DNA of 64,000 nt from the NCBI GenBank assembly GCA_028284445.1, contig JANQRS010000051.1:141513-205512 (forward strand), written 5' to 3'. Made by a program: the position numbers and the translations under genes. A model generated the notes under the pieces. The model had not been told where the DNA came from. It made no database searches and saw only the letters and a program-made list of their open reading frames with translations. This document shows positions 48,917 to 56,933 of this stretch, piece by piece (position 1 is the first letter of the stretch; each line of letters opens with the position of its first letter). Source of the DNA: Calditrichia bacterium (lineage in GTDB: Bacteria > Calditrichota > Calditrichia > RBG-13-44-9 > J075).

Positions 48917-49770
48917 ATTACCAAACCTTGTTCGTTTCGTTGCGGGATAAGCATTGTTACAGTTGTACCATGCCCCTCTATCCCTCGAATTCGAATCTTT
49001 CCACCGATCAACCTCAGGCGCTCGCGCATACCAATGATGCCGAGCGATTTTGAATTTAGAACCTGATCTCTGCTGATTCCTTTGCCATTATCTTTCACGG
49101 TAAGGATCCAGCGAGATCCTTTTTTGCGTAGCTTAACATCAACCCGACTTGCATCAGCATGCTGCTCGACATTGCTGAGAGCCTCCTTGAAGACTCGAAA
49201 CAGCACGCTTGCAACAGGCTGGCAAAAACCAGCCTCATCATCAATTGACGAGCTAAGGCTACAGTCGATACCACCTTCTTTCTCCAAATTATCAAGCAGC
49301 CACTTGACGGCAGCCACAAACCCTAAGCTCTCCAGGATTTTTGGCTGCAGCTCAGCGCTCTTCTTTTGACCAATTTCGATCGCAATCTTGATAGTGTCGG
49401 AAATAGAACTGATCTGTTCGATCAGGCTGTCGTCGCCGGGCGGCAACGATTTTTCAAGGCGGTAAAGTTGAATCATTACTAATGCCAGGCGCGTTCCCAA
49501 ATCTCCGTGAATGCTTCTGGCAATGGTTTTTCTTTCCTTTTCTTCGACAAGCTCCAGCAGGAGTGATTGTCGCAAAAAGAGTTGTTGCAGTTTTTTAATT
49601 TGCTCGGGTGACTCAAGAATCTCCGGTGCATTTCTCAGCAAGGCGCTGGATCCCCACCAGGTATTTTCTGCATCGTCGATTTCCGAGTTAAGAATTGAAT
49701 CAACAAGTGATTGCGGCCCCGAACCACTAAAATGCCGGGACATCGTCCCGTTGTGACGTTGCTTTTCCAT
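48913..49770 (-). CDS. Soluble sensor histidine kinase of the NarX/HisKA_3 type
   Basis: A 285-residue cytoplasmic kinase with no membrane helix and no recognised sensor domain in the first 65 residues. The HisKA_3 box is RKTIARSIHGDLGTRLALVMIQL with phospho-acceptor H88. The ATPase domain has the N-box (FRVFKEALSNVEQHADAS), G1 (VKDNGKGI) and G2 (SLGIIGMRERLRLIGGKI). Kinases of this type phosphorylate LuxR/NarL-type regulators, and such a regulator is encoded upstream. GGGGAT precedes the ATG. The 3' end overlaps the receiver-only gene. Confidence 0.92.
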   Translation of the reverse strand: MEKQRHNGTMSRHFSGSGPQSLVDSILNSEIDDAENTWWGSSALLRNAPEILESPEQIKKLQQLFLRQSLLLELVEEKERKTIARSIHGDLGTRLALVMIQLYRLEKSLPPGDDSLIEQISSISDTIKIAIEIGQKKSAELQPKILESLGFVAAVKWLLDNLEKEGGIDCSLSSSIDDEAGFCQPVASVLFRVFKEALSNVEQHADASRVDVKLRKKGSRWILTVKDNGKGISRDQVLNSKSLGIIGMRERLRLIGGKIRIRGIEGHGTTVTMLIPQRNEQGLVI

Positions 49771-49918
49771 ATCCCCATCAGACCCTTAGTTATACTTCTT
49801 ACTTAATTCACAGATCAAAACTGACTTAACCGTATCCCCGAACCATATACTTCTGCGATTTACTCACCCGCAAATCCCTTCCAGAGAGAAGGGGTGTGTA
49901 AATGCAGTCATACTATCC

Positions 49919-50545
49919 CTACTTAACCAATCCATACTTGATAGCGTAATAAGTGAGCTCGGAATTGTTCTTCATTTCCATCTTGTGAAGAATCCGCGCC
50001 CGATTGGTACTAATGGTGCTAATGCTTAGCGAAAGTTCATTGGCAATCTCTTTGACCGAACGGCCGGAAGCGATCATGCACATCACTTGATACTCCCTGT
50101 TGGACAGTCGATCGTGCGGAAGCTTTTTGGAATCATTTTCCAAGTCCAGCACCAGCTGCTCGGCAACTTCCTTACTGATGTAGCGACTACCGCCGGCAAT
50201 GGTGCGAATTGCTTCAACCAGCTCTTCCGTTGCCCGGCTTTTTGTCAAATAACCGGCGGCACCCAACTTGAAGGCGCGCACCGCATACTGATCTTCCGGA
50301 TACATACTCAGGATCAGCACATGATAGCCATCGCGTTTTAACTCATCCAAAATGTCAATACCGTCCCGTCCCGGCATTGAAATATCGAGGACAATAACAT
50401 GATAGTCCTCTTTTTGCACCTGGCTCATTACCTCGCCAGTGTTGCTCGCCTCTCCTGCCACTTGAATGCCGGATGCATCACTTAATAGTTGCTTGAGACC
50501 TTCACGAAACATCAAATGATCATCAGCCAGCAGTACTCTAATCAT
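49919..50545 (-). CDS. NarL/FixJ-family response regulator
   Basis: About 208 residues from the ATG at 50545 (AAGGGG site 6 bp upstream); a TTG at 50551 is also in frame. The receiver has DD near residue 8, phospho-acceptor D54 (HVIVLDISMPGRDG) and Lys in LTKSR. The C-terminal LuxR-type helix-turn-helix reads LSNREYQVMCMIASGRSVKEIANELSLSISTISTNRARILHKM. It lies 148 bp upstream of the HisKA_3 kinase in the same direction and is its likely partner. Target genes cannot be read from the sequence. Confidence 0.92.
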   Translation of the reverse strand: MIRVLLADDHLMFREGLKQLLSDASGIQVAGEASNTGEVMSQVQKEDYHVIVLDISMPGRDGIDILDELKRDGYHVLILSMYPEDQYAVRAFKLGAAGYLTKSRATEELVEAIRTIAGGSRYISKEVAEQLVLDLENDSKKLPHDRLSNREYQVMCMIASGRSVKEIANELSLSISTISTNRARILHKMEMKNNSELTYYAIKYGLVK

Positions 50546-50914
50546 ATCCAACCCCTTGTTGGAATTTCTTGAACCTAAATAGCAGGAACTTACATTTATC
50601 GTTTATATATATTCTGAATTGTCACTCACGAGGCGAACAGCTTGATACATCAATATCTGTTTTGCGTATATCAATACCCGAACCCAGTATTTGCCCTTCA
50701 CAAATCCTTGAAGCCAGGCTTTCAGCTTTCCGGCGAATCCGTCGCCGGATATTCACCCCTGAATGCCTGAGAGCAGAGCAAAGATCAAGCCAGTTTGTGA
50801 CTTTAGTACCCTGGGGTCATGCAAATGCCGTTATTGCTTATGCAAAAAACTTTCTAATTATTCAACGAGGAGAGAGAAAAATGAAAGTGGATGAATATGG
50901 TGTGTATATTTTGC
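50546..50914. other. Spacer with a 22-codon frame behind a strong ribosome binding site
   Basis: No full gene. The only notable item is GAGGAGAGAGAAAA followed by an ATG at 50881 that opens a 22-codon frame (MKVDEYGVYILLSEVPGKPC and two more residues) ending at 50949, inside the antisense 3' end of the DUF3291 gene. It may be a remnant or a tiny peptide gene. The rest shows no repeats and probably contains the promoter of the NarL-type regulator. Confidence 0.4.
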
Positions 50915-51364
50915 TCAGCGAGGTGCCGGGAAAACCTTGCGAAAGGTAAAGGCATGTGCGGTCTCGCCGTGTTTGTCCATGTGCACGAGCCGCTCTTTTG
51001 CTTCATCGGTGTTAGGGAGGTGACCGGCGGGAATCCACCACATCGCGAAATAGCTACCATCATGGCGGGTAAACCATTCTTTGCGCCGCCGGACAAATTC
51101 CAGATGATCGCTTTTATAGACATACAGCTTCAGGGACTCTACATCTTCCCAAACCGACATATTTGTAATGATCTGCGGATCATCAAATGCCTCGACAGAC
51201 ATTGCATTGCCCTCTTCGGTCTGCATCCGCCAGACAAAGCCGGGGCTCTTTTCCGCCAGCTCATTGATCCGATCTAGATTATCAACGAAGTCGCGCAATA
51301 ATGGACTATCCATTGGCGCGATCAGACGACCGATATTAACCTGTGCCAGATGATATGCAGACAT
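50915..51364 (-). CDS. DUF3291 domain protein (dimeric alpha-beta barrel-like)
   Basis: A 149-residue cytoplasmic protein that matches DUF3291 over its whole length: AYHLAQVNIGRLIAPMDSPLLRDFVDNLDRINELAEKSPGFVWRM at the N terminus, ITNMSVWEDVESLKLYVYKSDHLEFVRRRKEWF in the middle and YFAMWWIPAGHLPNTDEAKERL near the C terminus. The fold is related to antibiotic-biosynthesis monooxygenases (ABM). The function is unknown. It is transcribed alone on the minus strand. Confidence 0.9.
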   Translation of the reverse strand: MSAYHLAQVNIGRLIAPMDSPLLRDFVDNLDRINELAEKSPGFVWRMQTEEGNAMSVEAFDDPQIITNMSVWEDVESLKLYVYKSDHLEFVRRRKEWFTRHDGSYFAMWWIPAGHLPNTDEAKERLVHMDKHGETAHAFTFRKVFPAPR

Positions 51365-51702
51365 ATTCGCTCCCTAACCTTTGTAGTTTGGACTTGCACA
51401 TTTATGCTGTATCAATATACGATTTTGCCTCATATCGCTCAATAGTCCATTATTCAGTTCAATATTTCAATCGGTAAAACTCGAGTCATGATCATTCACG
51501 AAGAATCTGTGCAGAAGTTTCTCATTTTTTAAATCGCTGAAATTGTGAAACTTATCACTCTCAGTCACTTCATGCTGACTATGCCATTTTATGGTGACTA
51601 CTTGACAGTTTCCTAAACGTAAGGTAAGTATCTATTTCCGGTAAAGACGCGCCTATTGTGCGTCTGGCCATCATTCAACGCAAAAAGAAAGTCAACTAAT
51701 CC
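51365..51702. other. Unique spacer with candidate promoter of the PAP2 gene
   Basis: No gene or repeat. A possible promoter for the plus-strand gene is TTGACA (51602-51607), a 17-bp spacer and TAAGTA (51625-51630). A small inverted repeat GACGC ... GCGTC lies at about 51645-51663, between that promoter and the ATG at 51703. Confidence 0.4.
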
Positions 51703-52602
51703 ATGTCCCTATCTCGTCATTCATTTCCGAGTTCTCCTTTATTGAGCATCGCTTTTCTCTTTTTGATCCTGTCCCAGGCTGCGCTTGCTCAACTAACCTC
51801 GCCGAACACTGACCGTGGCTTTGTGAGCCGTTCTCTAGCAGATGCGTCTCCAGAAAGATTGTCACTAACCTGGAATTTGAAATCGCATTTGAAACAGAGC
51901 TACACAGGCTGGCCGTTGCTCGTCCACAGCGGGGCAATAGCTGCCACCTGGTTGTTGATTGTAAGCGAGACCGATGCAGGAATAGAACGCTGGGCGAACC
52001 GGCAGAACGAGACGATCTCAGCCATCATCAGCGCGCCACCGTTGATAGCCGGATTTGTTGTACCGGCGCTAGTCCCTCTATGGATGATTCGATCTGATGA
52101 CATGCGCATCCGGAACGGCGGTATAGCGGTAGGCCAGGCAGTGGGTATAACATTTGCGATGGTAAACATACTCAAGGCTGTCACAGGCCGGATTCCACCG
52201 GATCGCATACCGCCGGAGGACATGGTCGAGCGGAGCAGGGTATTTAACTGGGGATTTCTGCGCGAAGGCGTCTTCACCGGTTGGCCCTCAGGACATACCA
52301 TCACAAACATGGCAATGGCATCGGCCTTGGCCAACTATTTTCACGATAACCGGACTGTAAAGATCACGTCGTATGGATGGGCATTTTATGTGGCGTTTGC
52401 AGCCACTTATGGCGTTCAGGGTGGTGTTCACTGGTTGTCCGATGTTGTTGCCGGCGGCATGATGGGGTGGATTATTGGGCGGACAATCGGCAAGTCATTT
52501 GCACAGCGAGACAATGAACCTTCCACCTCATCCGTGGTTTTCCAGCCGGTGTATCAACCTCACACGCAGGCGCTTCATTTGTCAATCAGATTCGCCTTCT
52601 GA
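51703..52602 (+). CDS. PAP2-family phosphatase
   Basis: A 299-residue protein with a signal peptide (ending AALAQ) and several hydrophobic helices. The three PAP2 phosphatase motifs are present: KAVTGRIPP (motif 1, slightly divergent from KxxxxxxRP), WPSGHTITNMAMA (motif 2, PSGH) and GGVHWLSDVVAG (motif 3, with His and Asp). The fold hydrolyses phosphomonoesters of lipids or undecaprenyl-pyrophosphate at the outer face of the inner membrane. It converges with the alpha/beta hydrolase gene, 9 bp between stops. The lipid substrate is unknown. Confidence 0.9.
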   Translation: MSLSRHSFPSSPLLSIAFLFLILSQAALAQLTSPNTDRGFVSRSLADASPERLSLTWNLKSHLKQSYTGWPLLVHSGAIAATWLLIVSETDAGIERWANRQNETISAIISAPPLIAGFVVPALVPLWMIRSDDMRIRNGGIAVGQAVGITFAMVNILKAVTGRIPPDRIPPEDMVERSRVFNWGFLREGVFTGWPSGHTITNMAMASALANYFHDNRTVKITSYGWAFYVAFAATYGVQGGVHWLSDVVAGGMMGWIIGRTIGKSFAQRDNEPSTSSVVFQPVYQPHTQALHLSIRFAF

Positions 52603-52611
52603 AGCATAAAA

Positions 52612-54081
52612 TCAGGAAATATGATTCAAATCCTTCTCAATCTGTTGACGCATAAGGTTGAAGAAAGGATTGTAGCGCATGCGACGAAAGTTCGGCGAAT
52701 CATTGTCAAGATCGCTCAGCAAGTTCTTTTCCGCGCCCCAAACATCGCCGGCTGGATCAATACGGCCAAGGTGGGAGTATTGCCCGTAGAACCGATCAGA
52801 CGGCGCAATGGTCATACAAATATGTGACAATGCCACGCAGCGCTCCGGCCAGGCCATCGGATCGCTATCTCTCAACTTCTGGAAGCGCAGTTCGCCCTTA
52901 TCTTCATCCTGCAAACCAATGAAAGAATGAATCGCCGGGATGATCTTGCCGGTATCTGTTTTATTGGTCACCAGGATAAACTGGCTTTGAAAATCCGGAA
53001 AAATATCCTTGGCTGCCGGACGGGTTTCGGCCCTGTCTTTTTCGAAGCGGCTCTGCTGTGAATGATTCACATCCATCCAAAACAACTGGCTGTCGGCATT
53101 CCCTACCTTTTTATAAAGATCAATTAGCGCATCTGCACGAACAGTTGAGTCTACGGGCGACTGGAAGCTCATAATCACCGGCATCGTTCCCAGCAGACTC
53201 TCATCCTTGCTCAAATCCTTGGCAAGGCCACGCACCTCTTTGGAAAGCAGGTGAATTTGGTCGACAGCATTCTTGGGGAAGGAACAGTATTTGAAGGGAT
53301 CTTCCTCAGGCAGAACCTTCATCCAGCGCAGTTTCTCAAAGGCTCCGGTCCAGGTAACGGCCTTGTTCCAGTTACTGGCGATAGCAAAAGGGCTCACGGC
53401 AATTGCCGGTGCAACAAGATACAGGCGATCCGGAATGCGTGTATTCTGCTCCATCACCGCCTGTATCACGTATTTCAGAAGAAGCGTGCCACCGGTAGAG
53501 AAGCCGCCAACCACAAATTTGGCATTGGGATACTGATGAATCTTTTTTTGCACTATCCAGGCGCCATATCGAACAGCATCATACCACTCATCGCGATGAA
53601 TCTGAACCAGCGCTCCAGGCGCCGTGCCGTGACCGGGTAACCGTATGCCAACAACATAATAACCGTTGTTCCTAAAGACATCACCCATAGCCCGCATATA
53701 GTACGGGGAATCGGTAAGGCCATGCACAAGCAACACGCCACCTACAGGTGTGTCGGTATCCGGTTCCAGCTCAAAGGAGGCATTGTGGTTGTGGCCGTTT
53801 ATGTATGGAAAGAACTCACTCTCCGGGGTGTAGCGATTCGGCGCGTCCTTGTGATTGGCAAGGTTGCCGTACAAGCGGTCCATCCAGACACGTTCGTCTT
53901 TCAGGTAATCCACAAACTCGGGATACTGTTCGTAGTCAAATTCATCCATCCATTCATCGGCATCATGCCAACGGCGCAGCGAACCGCGTTTGGCGAAAGC
54001 TACCACGATCAAGCTGAATAAGCTGATCAGCAGTAAATAGGAACCAATTTCCGGAACAATAATAGTAGCAAGCGCAAGCAT
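52612..54081 (-). CDS. Membrane-anchored alpha/beta hydrolase (lysophospholipase-like)
   Basis: A 489-residue protein with an N-terminal membrane segment (about 3-30). The hydrolase core begins near residue 112 with GGVLLVHGLTDSPYYMRAMGDVFRNNGYYVVGIRLPGHGTAPG, a monoacylglycerol-lipase-like opening; the nucleophile elbow is GGFSTGG (S195). A late Asp and the His of DVNHSQQ are candidates for the rest of the triad. The C-terminal 100 residues (RCVALSHICMTIAPSDRFYGQYSHLG) are specific to this group. It may cleave lipids or peptidoglycan-linked esters at the membrane. It faces the PAP2 gene tail to tail. Confidence 0.88.
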   Translation of the reverse strand: MLALATIIVPEIGSYLLLISLFSLIVVAFAKRGSLRRWHDADEWMDEFDYEQYPEFVDYLKDERVWMDRLYGNLANHKDAPNRYTPESEFFPYINGHNHNASFELEPDTDTPVGGVLLVHGLTDSPYYMRAMGDVFRNNGYYVVGIRLPGHGTAPGALVQIHRDEWYDAVRYGAWIVQKKIHQYPNAKFVVGGFSTGGTLLLKYVIQAVMEQNTRIPDRLYLVAPAIAVSPFAIASNWNKAVTWTGAFEKLRWMKVLPEEDPFKYCSFPKNAVDQIHLLSKEVRGLAKDLSKDESLLGTMPVIMSFQSPVDSTVRADALIDLYKKVGNADSQLFWMDVNHSQQSRFEKDRAETRPAAKDIFPDFQSQFILVTNKTDTGKIIPAIHSFIGLQDEDKGELRFQKLRDSDPMAWPERCVALSHICMTIAPSDRFYGQYSHLGRIDPAGDVWGAEKNLLSDLDNDSPNFRRMRYNPFFNLMRQQIEKDLNHIS

Positions 54082-54394
54082 GCAATCGGATCCTTCAAAT
54101 GGGATGGCATTTGGGACTTTACGAGGCCTTGATGGAGGCTCAATATAGTTTATCGACTCGAAGCGAAAAATTCAACTATTTCATGTATGAACTTTTCTTA
54201 TGAGAGCTTGAAATAAAAGCAGGATTCCCGCCCGCTGTTAACGAATAGGTCACAAAAATTAGAATGGGGTAAATAGCAGCTCTTCTCCAATTTCAGTATG
54301 ACTGTATTTCAAAAATATCAAGGCAACGGCGTTGATCTCCATCAGTTAAGTTGAGCTGCGCATAGCTATCTTCCTTGCAGAGAAGGGAGACAGT
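54082..54394. other. Divergent promoter region, no gene
   Basis: Between the minus-strand hydrolase and the plus-strand LVIVD protein. No repeats or hairpins stand out. GAGAAGGGAGACAGT before the ATG at 54395 is a strong ribosome binding site. Confidence 0.6.
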
Positions 54395-56590
54395 ATGCGA
54401 GCACTTACAATTATTTTCTTCATCCTGTCAATTCAGACATTTGTACAATCACAAACACTGAGTGATACACTTGGACAATCGCGCATTCAGCTGTCAGGCG
54501 TTATTGAACAAGGAACAGCTGTATCATTGGCCAAACAGGACGACATTCTTTATGTCGGCGTTAGCGGGCATTTAATGATCTATGATGTCAGCGATCCAGC
54601 AAATTTTGTGGAGGTGGCCTCTCTACCGGCACTAAACAACTTTGTCTGGAAACTCGAGATAGATGGGACTACGTTAGGGGCATTGTCTTCTCCTTATGCG
54701 GGTAGTGAAACATTAATCCACTTAATTGATGTCAGCGATCCGGCTCTGCCTCGTGTTATTGCCGAGTACGTTCCTGAAAATTTTGCATTTAATTTTGTTT
54801 TACAGGGGAATTTCTTATACGTCGCAGAGGATACATTTGAGGTACTGGAAATAGATGCATCCGGCGACCTTTCGAGCGTCGCAAAGGTTCCATTTGCCCG
54901 CTACGAATCTGTCAGCGACATGGAAGTTTCCGGCAAACATGTATATTTGACAACCAATGCCAGCAGCATCCTCGTTGTGGATATTGAATCCCCTCATGAT
55001 GCATATCTGGTAGGTCGTCACGAGTCTGATAATTTGTACAGATCGCTCGGCATCTATGGCGACTATTTATACACCTTCGTTGGCAGCAGCAGAATATTGG
55101 TATTTGATGTACAAACCCCTTCCTATCCTTTTCAGGTTGGACAAGTAGACAGATTTACCGGTGATTTCCACGGTGAACTGGCATTCACCGATCGATTTTG
55201 CTATACCGCCAATGGCAGGCATGGCATGACACAACTCGATTTATCCGATCCGGCAGCACCGGAGCTATTCCTTTACAATATTCACCGCGACTCAACGACA
55301 GATTTTTTCGCCAACGATATTCTGCTCGATGAAGGATTTGCCTATCTGGCAGTCGTCGATGGCATTCAGGTTTTCGATTTGTCCGACGAAGAGAAACCGC
55401 AGTTAGTCAACCACCATCGCACCATGCCTGCATATGGGAATCTCACCGGAACTGATCAATTTGTGGCAACTTCCATCGGGCTGGACCTTGCATTGCTTGA
55501 CATCGAGAATAGAAATGCCCCGCAAATCGTCCAGCAGGTGGACGGAACAGCTCTTCGCGGGTGGAGCGTTCGCCACTTCCATCAGAACTTTCTCTATGTC
55601 CTCGGAGAAACTGATTTGCGAATTTATCAACTAACGGCGTCCGGCACGCTCGTTCTACGAGGGAGCTATGAATTTGAGCCCTATTGGTGGACAAACCTCA
55701 GCAACGCCACTGTAGCGAATGGTCATTTATACGTGGCAGGCAGCTACGGGAAATTACGTGTGTTTTCCGTTGAAGATCCAGCAGTCCCATTTGAAATTGA
55801 GCAGACGCAAGACTTTGGACATACCAGCACAATCAGAGCTTTAAGAGATCTCCTATTCGTAGGCTCTTCCGGCCGACTTACGATTCTCGACATTTCGACT
55901 CCGGGAACTCCCACCTCGTTGGCTGAGATACCGGGTAACAGTTATGGTTTCGCCATCGCTAATAATCATCTCTACATACCGTCTGATAGCTGGAACGGCC
56001 ATATCAGAATCTATGACATAGCCGATGTGACTGCGCCAATCTTGGTTGATTCACTGCCGTTGCCCTGGGCTTATAAGATAGAAACAGATGAAAATCTCAT
56101 GATGATCAGTCATTACGATGCCGCCTCGGTCTACGAACTTCGCGATGAACCTAAACCCGTGTATTTAGGAAGCATTGCACCGCCGGTTCGCTTCGAGGAC
56201 TACCACATTGTGGATAATTATGTCTACGCGTTAACCCAGTACAACGGCGTTTATATCTACGAAGTGGATCAGTCGACGAATCTCGATGAAGACAGAACAC
56301 TTTCACCGATTACCAACTTCCAGCTCTCACCTAACTACCCCAATCCCTTCAATCCAGAAACAACCATTGCGTTTGAATTGGCTAAAGCAGGCATCATCAA
56401 TTTAGAAGTCTTCAACACCCTGGGGCAGCGGGTTAGAGTATTGAAAAGTGGCTGGCAAACAGCCGGGCCTCATCAGATTCTATGGGATGGCCGAGACGAT
56501 GCCGGTCACCCGGTTAGCAGCGGAAGCTACTTTTACAAGCTGAAGACCGAGCATGGCGAGGAGACTCGGCGGATGGTGTTGGTGAGGTGA
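54395..56590 (+). CDS. Secreted LVIVD-repeat beta-propeller protein with C-terminal type A sorting domain (paralogue 1)
   Basis: A 731-residue protein with a signal peptide (ending FVQSQ). The body is built from LVIVD-type blades: HLMIYDVSDPANFVEVASL, TLIHLIDVSDPALPRVIAEY, ILVVDIESPHDAYLVG, RILVFDVQTPSYPFQVGQV, IQVFDLSDEEKPQLVNHHR and more. The last 90 residues are the FlgD-like sorting module: FQLSPNYPNPFNPETTI, NLEVFNTLGQRVRVL, ILWDGRDDAGHPVSSGSYFYKL, RRMVLVR. In FCB bacteria this module directs secretion by a type IX-like system and surface attachment. The paralogue at 56934 follows directly. The DNA of the last 270 bp plus about 25 bp past the stop is nearly identical in both. Confidence 0.9.
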   Translation: MRALTIIFFILSIQTFVQSQTLSDTLGQSRIQLSGVIEQGTAVSLAKQDDILYVGVSGHLMIYDVSDPANFVEVASLPALNNFVWKLEIDGTTLGALSSPYAGSETLIHLIDVSDPALPRVIAEYVPENFAFNFVLQGNFLYVAEDTFEVLEIDASGDLSSVAKVPFARYESVSDMEVSGKHVYLTTNASSILVVDIESPHDAYLVGRHESDNLYRSLGIYGDYLYTFVGSSRILVFDVQTPSYPFQVGQVDRFTGDFHGELAFTDRFCYTANGRHGMTQLDLSDPAAPELFLYNIHRDSTTDFFANDILLDEGFAYLAVVDGIQVFDLSDEEKPQLVNHHRTMPAYGNLTGTDQFVATSIGLDLALLDIENRNAPQIVQQVDGTALRGWSVRHFHQNFLYVLGETDLRIYQLTASGTLVLRGSYEFEPYWWTNLSNATVANGHLYVAGSYGKLRVFSVEDPAVPFEIEQTQDFGHTSTIRALRDLLFVGSSGRLTILDISTPGTPTSLAEIPGNSYGFAIANNHLYIPSDSWNGHIRIYDIADVTAPILVDSLPLPWAYKIETDENLMMISHYDAASVYELRDEPKPVYLGSIAPPVRFEDYHIVDNYVYALTQYNGVYIYEVDQSTNLDEDRTLSPITNFQLSPNYPNPFNPETTIAFELAKAGIINLEVFNTLGQRVRVLKSGWQTAGPHQILWDGRDDAGHPVSSGSYFYKLKTEHGEETRRMVLVR

Positions 56591-56595
56591 GTAGG

Positions 56596-56624
56596 AATGA
56601 CCAATGTCGAATGTCGAATGACAA
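56596..56624 (+). repeat. AATGACC/AATGTCG/AATGACA 7-bp word array
   Basis: Four consecutive 7-bp words of the AATGnCn type directly after the stop codon of LVIVD paralogue 1. The same array with an extra word follows paralogue 2 at 59156-59191. Confidence 0.85.
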
Positions 56625-56699
56625 ATTGTCGTGGACCGTGTACGGAAGAAACTCTGAACCATGTAACATATCAACATTTTCCCGTCATTTGAGGATTTA

Positions 56700-56756
56700 C
56701 GGCGAAGCCGTTCCAGAGTGCAGGCTGATGTTCGCTTCTGGCGAACTTGTGCGGAT
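56700..56756 (+). repeat. Interspersed repeat D, copy 3
   Basis: A 57-bp element with the hairpin GTTCGC-TTCTG-GCGAAC and the tail TTGTGCGG, similar to 30443-30499. Confidence 0.8.
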
Positions 56757-56933
56757 AAAAGAAACGAGAGATTGGAGATTAGAGACTGGGCGAAGGGTTT
56801 TGACGCCGAAACGTTGCAGCATGTCGAATTAACACCTTTGCGCTTAACAGTTATCTAAACAGAACCGTGGGATGGACGATCTTAACAGCATATACTTCCC
56901 ATGAAATCGTCTATATATAGCAGGCTATTCATT

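Larger units (their letters stand above)
56591..56933. other. Spacer with AATGTCG words and repeat D copy 3
   Basis: No gene. AATGACC/AATGTCG words (56596-56624) follow the stop of paralogue 1, and interspersed repeat D copy 3 is at 56700-56756. The rest shows no other signal. The part 56860-56930 presumably holds the promoter of paralogue 2. Confidence 0.7.
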
